From the NCBI RefSeq assembly GCF_008369405.1, contig NZ_VSJJ01000005.1, forward strand, positions 62,001 through 126,000: DNA of 64,000 nt. Reading direction: 5' to 3'. Below, in pieces: positions 27,990-37,313 of the stretch. The notes beneath the pieces were generated by a model. The model saw only the letters and a list, made by a program, of their open reading frames with translations, had not been told where the DNA came from and ran no database searches. A program made the position numbers and the translations under genes. Position 1 is the stretch's first letter. Each line of letters starts with the position of its first letter. The DNA comes from Streptococcus cristatus. GTDB lineage: Bacteria > Bacillota > Bacilli > Lactobacillales > Streptococcaceae.

Positions 27990-28145
27990 AACTATTGATA
28001 GCTATATCCTTGATAAGTGAAAAGGCTCATTTCATGCCTTGCCATCCTTCCTGCAAAATGAGATTTTAGCAAGGTTTCCAGATCTAGCGTCCTTGATATG
28101 CTTGCTTCCCTCAGTACAGGCAAAATCCAGTGCTAGCAAGAAGTA
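27990..28145 (-). other. possible structured leader (pseudoknot candidate) upstream of the MptD-type gene
   Basis: The interval 27954-28250 has no convincing complete gene. Plus-strand segments CTCATTT (28026-28032), CCTTGC (28037-28042), AAATGAG (28056-28062) and GCAAGG (28069-28074) pair in interleaved order, an H-type pseudoknot of 7 and 6 bp. CTTGC (28101-28105)/GCAAG (28136-28140) and the direct repeat TCCTTGATA (about 28007 and 28091) add further structure. The minus strand also reads ~36 codons without a stop (contains CTEGSKHIKDARSGNLAK), without a start codon, so a gene remnant or repeat element is the alternative. Confidence 0.35.
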
Positions 28146-28250
28146 ATTTATTATGCTATTTTTCCATACTTATCTTTATTTATTATAGCATTATGAAAAT
28201 AGAATGTAAATTAAATTTTCAGACTTTTCAAAGGATGATAGCCGACAAAA

Positions 28251-28426
28251 GGAGGCTGGGACAAAAGTCCTAGCCTCTCAATTGTCTTTGGTTTGTCGAG
28301 CAAGACGCAGTAGTTGAGTGGGCTCTATTACGCTGATTTCATCAGCTTTTACAGCCCTACTCAACTATGCGGAGGTGGGACAACGAAATCGAATTCTAAC
28401 GAATTACCGATTTCTGTCCTACTCTC
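28251..28426 (-). repeat. ~175-bp triple-hairpin repeat, copy 2
   Basis: Inverted relative to copies 1, 3 and 5. All three hairpins are recognisable: GGCTGGGACAAAAGTCC at the left, the TTGAGTGGGCT.../AGCCCTACTCAA centre, and the CGAAATCG.../CGATTTCTGTCC arm at the right. It abuts the metI stop codon (3 nt away), so it probably forms the 3' end of the methionine operon transcript. Confidence 0.85.
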
Positions 28427-28428
28427 GT

Positions 28429-29121
28429 CTAGCGATGACTGATCTTTCTAGTTAGGAAATCTCCCAGAAACTGGATAAAGAAGATAAGAAGCAAGAGCAA
28501 AACAGTCGCTAAAATGGTCACGTCTTGGTTGAAACGTTGATAACCGTAGGCAATTGCTACGTTTCCAAGGCCGCCTGCACCGATCGCTCCTGCCATGGCT
28601 GTTTCCCCAACTAGCGAGATTAGGGTCACTGTTGTCACCCGAATCAAGTCTGGTAAGCCTTCACGCAAGTAAACACCGATGATATCCCATGAGTTAGCTC
28701 CAACTGCCTGCGCTGCTTCAATCACACCACGGTCTAATTCTGATAGAACTACCTGCACCTGACGGGCAAAGAAAGGAAAGACTGCCAAAGATAGCGGTAC
28801 TAAAGCCGCTGTTGGCCCAATTCCTGTTCCCACAATCATCCGTGTGAAGGGATTGATCAAAGCTAGGAGGATGATAAAGGGAATCGCCCGAAAGATGGAC
28901 GTGACCTTATCCAAGATGAAAAAGGCTGTTTTATTTTCTAAAATACCACCTGGCGCTGTCAATACTAGGAAAAGTCCAGCGATCAAGCCTAGAATGCCAC
29001 CGATCAGGAAAGAAACAATCGTCATATAAAGGGTCAGATAAATCGCTGTTCCCCAGCCAGCCTGACCAGCCCAGCCCATCTTATAGACATTGGGCAAAAA
29101 TGTTTTAATCAAGTCTACCAA
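28429..29121 (-). CDS. metI: Methionine ABC transporter permease
   Basis: 230 aa, five to six transmembrane helices, with the binding-protein-dependent transport motif EAAQAVGANSWDIIGVYLREGLP (EAA loop, about residues 134-156) that contacts MetN. Imports methionine (MetNIQ family, called MetP in pneumococcus). It starts 1 nt after metN. The last gene of the operon, ending directly at repeat copy 2. Confidence 0.95.
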   Translation of the reverse strand: MVDLIKTFLPNVYKMGWAGQAGWGTAIYLTLYMTIVSFLIGGILGLIAGLFLVLTAPGGILENKTAFFILDKVTSIFRAIPFIILLALINPFTRMIVGTGIGPTAALVPLSLAVFPFFARQVQVVLSELDRGVIEAAQAVGANSWDIIGVYLREGLPDLIRVTTVTLISLVGETAMAGAIGAGGLGNVAIAYGYQRFNQDVTILATVLLLLLIFFIQFLGDFLTRKISHR

Positions 29122-29122
29122 T

Positions 29123-30187
29123 CTAAATTCCTCCCTTAAGCACCTTTAATTCTACGCCAGCAGCTTGCAAATCGCTCTGAGCTGCCGCAAGATTTTCTGC
29201 ATTTCCTGACAAAATAACCACCATCTCCCCGACTGGCACATGGTCTAAAATCTCAATGTTGGCATGTAAAATATTAGCTGAAACTTGATACTGCTTGTAG
29301 ATATCGTTGATAATGGCTGTATCTGTCACCGTACCAGCATACTTCAAATGCGCCAAGACAGAATCCGCTGGCAGATCTTGCACAATCTTTTGTTGATTGA
29401 TTTTAACCATCGCTTCAGTGATACCTGTTGCCGTTGTGATAAAGTCTTGGGTCAATTCGTTCTGTGGATTGGTAAAGATATCCAAAACCGAGCCTTCCTC
29501 GATCAATTTCCCATTCTGCATAACAGCTACACGATTAGCAATATCTTTGACAATCTGCATTTCGTGCGTGATCAGTACAATCGTCAGCCCCAACTTTTGA
29601 TTCAAATCCTGAAGCAAGGCCAAAATTTGCTTGGTTGTTTTAGGATCCAATGCCGAAGTCGCTTCATCTGAAATCAAGATTTTCGGATCATTAGCCAAGG
29701 CTCTAGCAATCGCCACACGTTGTTTCTGACCGCCAGACAGCTGAGACGGATAATTATCCGCTCGATCTTCCAGACCAACCAGTTCTAAAAGTTTGCGAAC
29801 CTTCTCCTCTTTTTCAGCAGCAGATAGGGAAGAGTGCTTCAAGGCAAATGCGACATTTTCCTTAGCCGTCATCTGGGCCATCAGATTGAAATGCTGGAAA
29901 ATCATGCCAATATCCTTGCGCTTTTCCCGCAGTTGAGCCGCGTTCAGCTGGAATGTCCCCTTGTCGTATAGGACTGTCCCATCCACAGTGATGCGACCAC
30001 CAGATGGCTTCTGCAGGAGGTTAATAACCCGCACTAAAGTTGACTTTCCGGCACCAGAATAACCCACGATACCGTAAATATCTCCCTGATTGATGTGAAT
30101 GGTCACATCTTCAACCGCCTTGATGACACGATTTTTCTGCGTGAAAGTGACATCAATACGGTCTAATTTGATAATTTCATTGCTCAT
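29123..30187 (-). CDS. metN: Methionine ABC transporter ATPase
   Basis: 354 aa. ABC domain with Walker A GYSGAGKST (about 38-46), Q-loop IFQHFNLM, signature LSGGQKQR, Walker B ILISDEATSALDP, then the C-terminal NIL domain (about residues 270-350) that senses methionine for trans-inhibition in characterised MetN. Its start overlaps the M20 peptidase gene by 11 nt. Confidence 0.96.
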   Translation of the reverse strand: MSNEIIKLDRIDVTFTQKNRVIKAVEDVTIHINQGDIYGIVGYSGAGKSTLVRVINLLQKPSGGRITVDGTVLYDKGTFQLNAAQLREKRKDIGMIFQHFNLMAQMTAKENVAFALKHSSLSAAEKEEKVRKLLELVGLEDRADNYPSQLSGGQKQRVAIARALANDPKILISDEATSALDPKTTKQILALLQDLNQKLGLTIVLITHEMQIVKDIANRVAVMQNGKLIEEGSVLDIFTNPQNELTQDFITTATGITEAMVKINQQKIVQDLPADSVLAHLKYAGTVTDTAIINDIYKQYQVSANILHANIEILDHVPVGEMVVILSGNAENLAAAQSDLQAAGVELKVLKGGI

Positions 30188-31553
30188 AACTTCTGATTAA
30201 CTCCTTGATTAATTCAATATGGGTATAATAATCGGCAATCTTGACATTTTCATCGCCACCATGATCTCGACTGTTAGCATTTCCCAAGCCAAAGGCAGCC
30301 ATCGGAACTTCTAAAGCCTCAAAGACTGTATGCATGGGGCCTGTTCCTGCCGATGTCGGAAGCACTGAGATGCCCTCTGGATAAAAATCCTTAGCCAGTT
30401 CAATCACATTCAGGATAGAAGGAGCACTCATATCGCTACGATAGCTCATTTCTCCCAATGTATAAGTTAATTCTACCCTATCATAGCCATTTTTGTCCAG
30501 TTGCTTGCGAATCTTGTCTAAGACATCATGAGGCTCTAAGCCTGGCACCAAGCGCACTTCCATCTTGGCAGATGCATATGCTGGGAGGATGGTTTTAACT
30601 CCTTGCCCCTGATAGCCCGAACCGAAGCCTTCAATGTTAATGGCTGGCTCAAAATAGAAGCGACGTAGAAATTCCTGCCTGTCCTCTTTCAAGACTGGAA
30701 GCTGGAGGCCGTAAATTTCCTTCAACTCTTCTGGTGTCTTCAGAGCGTACTGGGCAATCAAAGCCAACTCTCGCTCATTGGGCTCCTGTACTTGCTCATA
30801 GATGCCCTCCACCAAAATCCGACCGTCAGCACTACGCAGGCTAGAAATGGCATCCATCAAGTACCAAGAAGCTGAATTAATGATACCGCCATAGCTAGAA
30901 TGGATATCGACTTCTGCACTACGAACAGACATATCAAAGGTGACAATGCCCTTATTTCCACCAGAAATTTCAAGCTGGCCTAGATTATTACGCGTGCCCT
31001 GCTCCCAGACCAGCAAATCTGCTCCCCGCAAATGTTTCTTATGCTTGGCCAGATATTTATCCAAGTCTGTTGAAGCCGACTCCTCTGCTCCCTCCATCAT
31101 GAAAATGATATTGACTGGCAGCGAACCGTGCTCTCGGATATACTTACGCACCGCTGTCAAACGCGCCGTAATGTGTCCCTTGTCATCATCGACTCCGCGG
31201 CCATACATAACACCGTAGTGGACAGACAGAGTAAAGGGATCGTTGGTCCAAGGCTGGTCATTGTCGGCTGGTACCGTATCATAGTGGTTGTAGAAAATGA
31301 TGGTCTTGGCCTCAGGATTGTCTGACTGAAACTCTGCCAATACAAAGGGAGCCGTGTAGCTGTCATCAATCATCACTTTAGCACCCGCAGCAGTGAAAAT
31401 TTCTCCCAGATATGTAGCTACCTCCTTGAGCCCAATTTGCTGGGCAAAGATAGATTTTTTAGAAATCAAGGTCCGCAACACTTCAAAATAGTGTTGGGCC
31501 ACCTCATCATTTTCAAACTTTTTAATTTGTTCACTCTCAGTTGAGAAAGGCAT
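30177..31553 (-). CDS. M20 family metallopeptidase in the methionine operon
   Basis: 458 aa zinc dipeptidase/deacylase. Metal and catalytic residues are visible in FYNHYDTVP (His, Asp), GRGVDDDKGH (bridging Asp) and MEGAEESAS (catalytic Glu-Glu). A dimerisation domain occupies the middle. Conserved between metQ and metN in streptococci, which suggests it releases methionine from imported dipeptides or N-acyl methionine. That substrate is inferred from context. Confidence 0.88.
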   Translation of the reverse strand: MPFSTESEQIKKFENDEVAQHYFEVLRTLISKKSIFAQQIGLKEVATYLGEIFTAAGAKVMIDDSYTAPFVLAEFQSDNPEAKTIIFYNHYDTVPADNDQPWTNDPFTLSVHYGVMYGRGVDDDKGHITARLTAVRKYIREHGSLPVNIIFMMEGAEESASTDLDKYLAKHKKHLRGADLLVWEQGTRNNLGQLEISGGNKGIVTFDMSVRSAEVDIHSSYGGIINSASWYLMDAISSLRSADGRILVEGIYEQVQEPNERELALIAQYALKTPEELKEIYGLQLPVLKEDRQEFLRRFYFEPAINIEGFGSGYQGQGVKTILPAYASAKMEVRLVPGLEPHDVLDKIRKQLDKNGYDRVELTYTLGEMSYRSDMSAPSILNVIELAKDFYPEGISVLPTSAGTGPMHTVFEALEVPMAAFGLGNANSRDHGGDENVKIADYYTHIELIKELIRSYEQ

Positions 31554-31705
31554 GTGTAACTCCTACTAATCGCATCTGTTTAAAGATGATCTGCTATGAT
31601 TCACAAAAGAACAAAGACTTGCTGTCGTGTAAGTCTGTGACTCTGCGTTTTAATATTGCTAAGTCATCTCCGCTGATAAAAACTCTAACTAATAGCAGAT
31701 AAAGG

Positions 31706-31736
31706 GCTGGAGAAATCCATTCCCCGCCCTTTCTAT
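31706..31736 (-). terminator. hairpin between metQ and the M20 gene (attenuator candidate)
   Basis: Arms AAAGGGC and GCCCTTT with partial inner pairing (tgg/cc) in a ~200-nt gap after metQ. On the minus strand it is followed by only a short U-poor stretch. It could be a leaky terminator giving more metQ than metN/metI message, a usual stoichiometry for binding proteins. Confidence 0.45.
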
Positions 31737-31759
31737 CTTCAATTATTTTCTATAAAATC

Positions 31760-32635
31760 TTACCAAACTGGTTGATCCATACCATCTGAAGACTCTTCGA
31801 TGACTTTTTTAACTTCGTCAGTATGATAAGCCTTGATGATTTTCTTGATGGCATCTGCCTTGTCAGATTTTTCCCAATCTTTCTTAGCAGCAATCAAGTT
31901 GTACCAAAGTTTAGAATTTTCATCTGTCTTTTCTTTGTAAAGAGCGCTCTTGTAGTCAATACCAGCTTCACGAACGAAGGTATTGTTGACAACTGCTGCA
32001 TCTACAGAAGTAAGAGAAGCTGCTGTTTGAGAAGCATCCAATTCAGAAATTTTCAAGTTTTTCTTGTTTTCTTTGATGTTGGCAACAGTCGCAAGTTTAG
32101 TTGAATCCACGTCCAACTTAATCAAACCAGCTGCTTGAAGAAGGTTCAAAGCACGACTTTCGTTTGTTGGGTCATTTGGTACGGCAATACTTCCGTTTTC
32201 TGGAATGTCTTTTACATCAGTATATTTGTTTTTGCCATCTTTAGTACCAGAGTAAAGACGGATTGGTGCGATATAAGTATCTGCTACAGAAACCAAATCA
32301 GCATTGTTTTCTTTATTCCAGTTTTCCAGGTAGTAGTAGTGCTGGAAGGCATTGATATCTACATCTCCGTCACGAACTGCTTGGTTAGGCTGAGAGTAGT
32401 CTGTAAATTGGGTAAAGTCCAATTTAACACCTGCTTTTTCCTTGTCAAGAATTTCCTGAACCTTGTTCCAACGTGCTTCTTCTGTATCGCTAAGGCTCAT
32501 CACGCCGACTTTTACAGTGACTGTTGCACTGTCTGCTGACTTAGCGTCTTTAGATGTTGAAGACGAGCAAGCTGCCAAACCAAATGCTGCTACAGCTAAG
32601 AGTGCTGTTGCACCAAACCATTTTTTCAATTTCAT
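31760..32635 (-). CDS. metQ: Methionine-binding lipoprotein
   Basis: 291 aa NlpA/MetQ family. Lipoprotein signal peptide with lipobox LAAC (Cys about 23), a Ser/Asp-rich linker, then the periplasmic-type two-lobe binding fold (VKVGVMSLSDTEEARW; YYYLENWNKEN). Delivers methionine to MetI/MetN from the outer face of the membrane. It lies 86 nt after another amino-acid-binding lipoprotein. Confidence 0.94.
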   Translation of the reverse strand: MKLKKWFGATALLAVAAFGLAACSSSTSKDAKSADSATVTVKVGVMSLSDTEEARWNKVQEILDKEKAGVKLDFTQFTDYSQPNQAVRDGDVDINAFQHYYYLENWNKENNADLVSVADTYIAPIRLYSGTKDGKNKYTDVKDIPENGSIAVPNDPTNESRALNLLQAAGLIKLDVDSTKLATVANIKENKKNLKISELDASQTAASLTSVDAAVVNNTFVREAGIDYKSALYKEKTDENSKLWYNLIAAKKDWEKSDKADAIKKIIKAYHTDEVKKVIEESSDGMDQPVW

Positions 32636-32721
32636 GAGATAATCTCCTTATAAAATATATTTTTTTCTAGTGAAAGGGTTGTAAGTTATTTCCGATTGTT
32701 TTGGGCAAAGAAAATCAGAAC

Positions 32722-33555
32722 TTACTTGATATCCTTGGCATCTGGCAAATAAGTGCCACCAAAGAATTCTTTTGATAATTTTTCAAGTGTGCCATCCTCG
32801 TAGAGTTCCTTGATCCGCTTGTTCATGAAGCTTTGAAGTTCTTCTTGTCCTGAAGCAAGAATCGGATAGACATACGGTTGTTGGTCGCTTGGAAGTTCAA
32901 TCACTTCGACATTATCTAAACCTTGGTCTTTGATGATGGTATCTACCGTGATACGCTCAAAGATCTTGTAGTCTGAACGGCCATCGTTCAAATTAGCCAA
33001 GATTTGCTGGATTGTACCATCTGTATAGTTGATAGTTGTTGGGGTTGAACTGTGCTCTTCATTGTACTTTTCCAACTGCTTAGCTGTTGAAGTACCTTGA
33101 ACAACCTCAGTAGACTTGCCTCCGATATCGTCCAGCGACTTGATATTCACTCCTTTACGAACCACCAAGACGGTTGGGTTTTTAGCGTAAGGGTTGGTAT
33201 AGAGGTATTTACCAGCACGGTCTTCTGAATAACTGATGTTATTGGCACCGATTTGGTAGCGGTCGCTGTCCAAGCCAGAGAAAACAGAAGCCCATTTGGT
33301 TTTGTTGAAGTTGACTTCGTACTTTTCTGAACCTTTAAAGATTTCACGAAGCACTTCAATTTCGTAACCGGTTAGTTTTCCATCTTTATCCTCATAAGAG
33401 AAAGGCTTAGTTGTTCCAACCGTTCCGACTTCAATCGTCTTTTTCTTTGTAGTACTATCTTTACTTGCAGAAGACGAGCAGGCTACAAGCAGCCCAACTG
33501 CAAGACTTCCTACCACAGCAGTGGCAGTGTATTTCAATATCTTTTTAATATTCAT
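32722..33555 (-). CDS. Amino acid ABC transporter substrate-binding lipoprotein
   Basis: 277 aa, family 3 solute-binding protein. Lipobox LLVAC after a 20-residue signal, then TIEVGT..., [15 protein letters not shown] and [15 protein letters not shown] signatures of polar amino acid/cystine binders. The ATG at 33555 has GGAGGAG at good spacing; the longer frame starts without one. First gene of the methionine operon, as in pneumococcus. No partner permease is in this window, so it may work with a distant permease or with MetNI. Confidence 0.88.
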   Translation of the reverse strand: MNIKKILKYTATAVVGSLAVGLLVACSSSASKDSTTKKKTIEVGTVGTTKPFSYEDKDGKLTGYEIEVLREIFKGSEKYEVNFNKTKWASVFSGLDSDRYQIGANNISYSEDRAGKYLYTNPYAKNPTVLVVRKGVNIKSLDDIGGKSTEVVQGTSTAKQLEKYNEEHSSTPTTINYTDGTIQQILANLNDGRSDYKIFERITVDTIIKDQGLDNVEVIELPSDQQPYVYPILASGQEELQSFMNKRIKELYEDGTLEKLSKEFFGGTYLPDAKDIK

Positions 33556-33614
33556 ATCTCTATCTCCTCCTAAAGAGCATGTTTCTATCATACCAAAAGT
33601 CGAAAATTCTGACC

Positions 33615-33640
33615 ATTATATATTTTTTATCAAGGTGATA
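33615..33640 (-). promoter_or_regulatory. -10 box and upstream palindrome of the methionine operon
   Basis: TATAAT on the minus strand (33615-33620). A perfect palindrome TATCA-AGG-TGATA (33628-33640) covers the position of the -35 hexamer, and a further TATCA half-site lies at 33650-33654. No good -35 is seen, so activation by a regulator bound here is likely. LysR-type sulfur-amino-acid regulators (MetR/MtaR, CmbR) are the obvious candidates; the assignment is inference. Confidence 0.5.
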
Positions 33641-33759
33641 GATTTTCTTTATCACTGATTCGATTATTCAAACTATTTGAAAATATCGAAATCTTGTTTT
33701 TCTATGATAACAAAAGAAGAGAAGCTTGCCTAGTTCTTATTTTTTATGGAAGACTATAG

Positions 33760-34896
33760 TTATTTCTTATAGTGCTTGAGGAGAAAGAGGGCGTTTTCGA
33801 CATAGTAAGGCACAGAGACCTGAAAGGCTGCATCGTCAATCGTCATGCTATCATGGTGAAGGTCAGGCGCATCTGCTGCACCATTTGAGCCGATAAAAGC
33901 AAAGACACCAGGGATTCTTTCTTGATAAAAGGCAAAGTCTTCGCCAGCTGAAGATGGCTGGGCAGGCAGTAGCTCCCCGATATTCTGAGAGTTTTCAAAA
34001 ATAAGCTCGGCTAATTCTGGATCATTATAGGTCACTGGCGGAGTCTGATCCCAGACAATCGTGACCTTAGCACCGAAATTCTCCGCCGTATGCTCCACAA
34101 TACGGATAAAATCTGCCTTCAAACGCTTTTGCAACTCAGGACTAAAACAACGAATCGTGCCTTCAAAAAAGCCATTTTGTGGCAGGACATTCCAAGTCGC
34201 CCCAGCCTCAATGTGGGTCACAGACAAAACAACTGGCTCAAAGGGCGAGACAGTCCGAGAAACCAGAGCTTGGAGATTTTGAATCATGCTGGTCAGAGTC
34301 AGCACCGTATCTACTCCCAAATCTGGCCGAGCCGCATGGCTGCTGACTCCCTCAACAGTCACCCTAAACTTTTCCACGCCTGCCATCATGGCTCCCTGCT
34401 TCAAGGCTATTTGCCCAGCTTTTAACTGGGGCATATTATGAAAACCGATAATCGCAACCACATCATCCAGCAAGCCAGTAGTCAGAACTTGACTGGCCCC
34501 CTGAGAGGTTTCCTCAGCTGGCTGAAAAATCAATCGAATACTTCCCTGTAAATCTTCTTCCATAGCCTTGAGCAACTCCGCCGCTCCCAAAAGACTAGTC
34601 TGATGAAAATCATGACCGCAGGCATGCATAACACCAGGATTTTGGCTAGCGTAAGGCAGACCTGTCTTCTCTAAAATGGGCAGGGCATCAATATCTGCCC
34701 TTAAAGCGATAACTGGTTCTCCTTGACCGATTTCAGCAATCAAGCCCGTCTCTAAGCCAGAAGCCAAAATTTTAATTCCTAAGTCTTGCAAATAACGGCT
34801 TAGAAAGGCTGTCGTTTCATACTCTTGGCCAGACAGCTCTGGATGCTGATGGAGATAATGACGCGTTTTTACTAATTTATCATAGAATTGTTTCAT
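33760..34896 (-). CDS. M20D amidohydrolase
   Basis: 378 aa aminoacylase/carboxypeptidase family. The metal site is visible in ALRADIDALPI, MHACGHDFHQTSLLG (Cys-Gly-His) and QPAEETSQG (catalytic Glu pair), with the C-terminal LHHDSM His. Members hydrolyse N-acyl amino acids (hippurate, N-acetyl-diaminopimelate, IAA conjugates); specificity is not readable. Monocistronic, facing away from the methionine promoter region. Confidence 0.87.
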   Translation of the reverse strand: MKQFYDKLVKTRHYLHQHPELSGQEYETTAFLSRYLQDLGIKILASGLETGLIAEIGQGEPVIALRADIDALPILEKTGLPYASQNPGVMHACGHDFHQTSLLGAAELLKAMEEDLQGSIRLIFQPAEETSQGASQVLTTGLLDDVVAIIGFHNMPQLKAGQIALKQGAMMAGVEKFRVTVEGVSSHAARPDLGVDTVLTLTSMIQNLQALVSRTVSPFEPVVLSVTHIEAGATWNVLPQNGFFEGTIRCFSPELQKRLKADFIRIVEHTAENFGAKVTIVWDQTPPVTYNDPELAELIFENSQNIGELLPAQPSSAGEDFAFYQERIPGVFAFIGSNGAADAPDLHHDSMTIDDAAFQVSVPYYVENALFLLKHYKK

Positions 34897-35001
34897 GGCA
34901 GGCTCCTTTACTCTACATATCTATCCTCCAGTATAGCACAAAGCTAGACTAGGAAACAAAAATAGAGAGCAGAATGAAGCATCCGCCCTCTCATTTTGCT
35001 A

Positions 35002-36096
35002 TTAGGATATATCGCCTTCAAAAGCTCTAACGATGGATTCATAAGAATAATCACGCTCTAGAACCCATTTGCCATCTGTTTTGACGAATTTCAACTGATA
35101 ATCGCGTTCTGGCGTAAGAAGAGGACGTGAATCCATTCCAGCCATCATGTCATTGGCATAGCTCTTATCGGTAGCTTTGTAGACGTCACTCAGACTTCCA
35201 TATTCAGAACGATGCTTATCATAAAAATCTTGACGGTAGGTATACATGGTCTTATTTAGGCTGACCGTTCTCGGTTTGATCTTGATAACGATTGAATTTG
35301 GCATGTACTGGGCTACTGTGTAATCAATTTCTGAGCGTTTAGCATTACTTTTCACATAGGCATCAATGAAAGCATTGATTTCATCATCACTAAAGGGATA
35401 ATCATGCAATTTACGTGTGAAATCTGCTGCAAAAGCTGCTCTATAATCTTTTTTATCTTGCTCCAAATCGCCACCTAAGACCAAATCGCCTTTGTCTTTA
35501 GAAGATTTTGTCTTTGCTTCTCCTCCCAAGAAAACAGCATTGAGGTAATCAGAAGCTAATTTCTTTGATTCGTCAACGTGATTAGGATATTTCGCAGGAT
35601 CAACCTTTAGTTTGATAGCTTCTACTTTTTCATCCGAGCTATAGGTTTTCTTCTCATAGTGAAGTTCATATTTCTTGCCATCTTCAACCTTAAAGACCAG
35701 ATTACCAGAAAGAGTTTTTCCTTCCGCTAAATCTTCATAGCTCAGTGTTTTGAAGTTTTCTTTGTCATCATAGACTCCGACTGGCTGGATTTTTTCACCC
35801 TCTGAATCATAAAAAGCAATATCTGAGGAGGAAATCATGATTTTATCATTTGTTTTATTCTTAATTTCCAAAGACAAGGCCAAGTATTTTGCATCAGCTG
35901 ATCCGTTGCTTGGCATAATAAACTGACCTTCTTTAATCTGGATATCAACCTGCCCATTGCTGGCTGATTTTTTGACAGTCTTCTCCTGACTTGGCTTACC
36001 AGAATGTTTTTTATTTGGACTTGGAAGCAAGGCACAGGCTGTTAAACTCAGACCTGCCACAAGCAAGGCTGTGTATTTAAATACTTTTTTCATCAT
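35002..36096 (-). CDS. Putative lipoprotein with DUF5105-like N-terminal domain
   Basis: 364 aa. Signal peptide with lipobox LTAC (Cys about 21), Lys/Ser-rich linker, then an Ig-like beta domain (about residues 48-165; DIQIKEGQF, ALSLEIKNKTNDKI, LVFKVEDGKKYELHY) followed by a helical/beta domain with FDVY-type repeats to the C-terminus. It resembles streptococcal/staphylococcal DUF5105/DUF4352-type lipoproteins; the name is from memory and uncertain. Role unknown; surface exposed. Two Met codons at the start. Confidence 0.7.
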   Translation of the reverse strand: MMKKVFKYTALLVAGLSLTACALLPSPNKKHSGKPSQEKTVKKSASNGQVDIQIKEGQFIMPSNGSADAKYLALSLEIKNKTNDKIMISSSDIAFYDSEGEKIQPVGVYDDKENFKTLSYEDLAEGKTLSGNLVFKVEDGKKYELHYEKKTYSSDEKVEAIKLKVDPAKYPNHVDESKKLASDYLNAVFLGGEAKTKSSKDKGDLVLGGDLEQDKKDYRAAFAADFTRKLHDYPFSDDEINAFIDAYVKSNAKRSEIDYTVAQYMPNSIVIKIKPRTVSLNKTMYTYRQDFYDKHRSEYGSLSDVYKATDKSYANDMMAGMDSRPLLTPERDYQLKFVKTDGKWVLERDYSYESIVRAFEGDIS

Positions 36097-36247
36097 TGTC
36101 TCCTTAATTTCTTAATGCTGTGACTTTTCTATTTTATCATACTTGGCTAAACTGGTAAATAGCGTTCGAAATTACCAATATATAAATACATCTTTGCAAT
36201 CGCTAGAATGACCAAGCAGATCAAATCTCTACTCCATAATAATATTT

Positions 36248-36793
36248 CTATGGAAAGAGCCACTTGATATGCGGAGCAAGTTGGGAAATTTCTTGATGAA
36301 GTTCATTGAAGCTAGTATTTTTCACATCAGCCAAGTCTAAAGGGACAGCACTCTCTTCTTGATTTTTAGGATAAAAATATAAAATTCGACTAGATCGATA
36401 GGTATCGTATTCAATTTGCTCAATCTCCTGCCACAAGAAATACTTCTCTCTTTTAGCAGATAAGCCTCTCAGCCTTATTCCTATCTCATCCATCTCTAAA
36501 ATCGGTGGTTTATGATTCGAAATATAGCCTAGAACAAGCATAACAATAGCGGCTATTCCCATCCCCCAATAAAGCGGATTTAAGATATTGTTACTTTCTT
36601 CAGTAGTTTGCCTGCTTCTTTGGTCTTCCTTGCTGATAGGACTCCTATGAACCAGTTGATTGCTACTATTTTGACCTGTTGACTCAGGAGAGGCATCATT
36701 CATAGATACAGAAGTCATGATAAAAAAGATAGCAAAGAGTAAGACAAAGCCCATGGCATAAAATCCTGCTCCATCGCGCTGGTATACTTTCAT
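36248..36793 (-). CDS. Hypothetical two-helix membrane protein
   Basis: 181 aa. Transmembrane helices at about residues 11-29 and 73-92 around a Ser/Asn/Gln-rich extracytoplasmic loop, then a C-terminal PH-like beta domain (IRLRGLSAKREKYFLWQEIEQIEY). The ATG at 36793 has AAGGATGG upstream; the longer frame from 36910 overlaps def antisense to nothing but lacks a ribosome binding site. Lies 29 nt after the deformylase gene. Family not recognised. Confidence 0.6.
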   Translation of the reverse strand: MKVYQRDGAGFYAMGFVLLFAIFFIMTSVSMNDASPESTGQNSSNQLVHRSPISKEDQRSRQTTEESNNILNPLYWGMGIAAIVMLVLGYISNHKPPILEMDEIGIRLRGLSAKREKYFLWQEIEQIEYDTYRSSRILYFYPKNQEESAVPLDLADVKNTSFNELHQEISQLAPHIKWLFP

Positions 36794-36822
36794 TCTATTC
36801 CCATCCTTTCCAGATACATTTC

Positions 36823-37233
36823 CTATATGAGGATACCTTCCAAATGGTCCAATTCGTGCTGGCAGATTTGCGCTGGAAAATCCTCTAACGTGATGGTCCT
36901 TTTCAGCCAATTCTGATCCAGATATTCGACCGTGATTTTCTGATAACGAATGGTCGACCGACTGCCTGTCAAGGACAGACAGCCTTCTTCCGTTTCATAA
37001 GCCCCTGATTTTTGAAGGAGAACCGGATTAAACATGACCATGGGCAGCATGCCATACATAAAAATAATCACTTGCTTTTGGGAACCAATCATATTCGCTG
37101 CAAGTCCGACACAAGACTCTCTATGAGCCAACAAAGTATCCTGCAAATCCTGAGCCAAGAATAGATCAGCTTTCGTGGCAGGGACTGACTTTTGCTGTAA
37201 AAAGAAAGGATCTTTCACAATTGCTTTTTGCAT
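36823..37233 (-). CDS. def: Peptide deformylase (short form)
   Basis: 136 aa. All three zinc/iron-site motifs are present: GLAANMIG (motif 1, usually GxGLAAxQ), EGCLSL (motif 2, Cys ligand) and QHELDHLEG (motif 3, HExxH). It is shorter than the ~200-aa principal streptococcal deformylase and has Met/Ile instead of Gln in motif 1, typical of the second, Def2-like paralogue, whose activity may be low. Removes formyl from nascent Met. Confidence 0.85.
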   Translation of the reverse strand: MQKAIVKDPFFLQQKSVPATKADLFLAQDLQDTLLAHRESCVGLAANMIGSQKQVIIFMYGMLPMVMFNPVLLQKSGAYETEEGCLSLTGSRSTIRYQKITVEYLDQNWLKRTITLEDFPAQICQHELDHLEGILI

Positions 37234-37249
37234 CTTTCACCTCAAATGG

Positions 37250-37282
37250 AAGAGGCTGGATTCCCTATCTCAGCCTCCTTAG
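37250..37282. terminator. hairpin between fructokinase and deformylase genes
   Basis: GAGGCTGG and a CAGCCTC arm around a short loop, immediately upstream of def and after the fructokinase stop, with T-rich flank rightward. It resembles the terminal hairpin of the 175-bp repeats (same GAGGCTG core) but has no other part of that element. Confidence 0.5.
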
Positions 37283-37313
37283 TTTATTTGAACACTCTCA
37301 ACGCCTTCTTTAC

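Noticed and set aside
36823..37233. Short deformylase considered a pseudogene
   Set aside because: All three catalytic motifs are present and in order; the short length fits the second, Def2-like streptococcal paralogue.
37250..37282. GAGGCTG hairpin considered a sixth repeat copy
   Set aside because: Only the terminal hairpin core is shared; the central and left hairpins are missing. Kept as a simple terminator.
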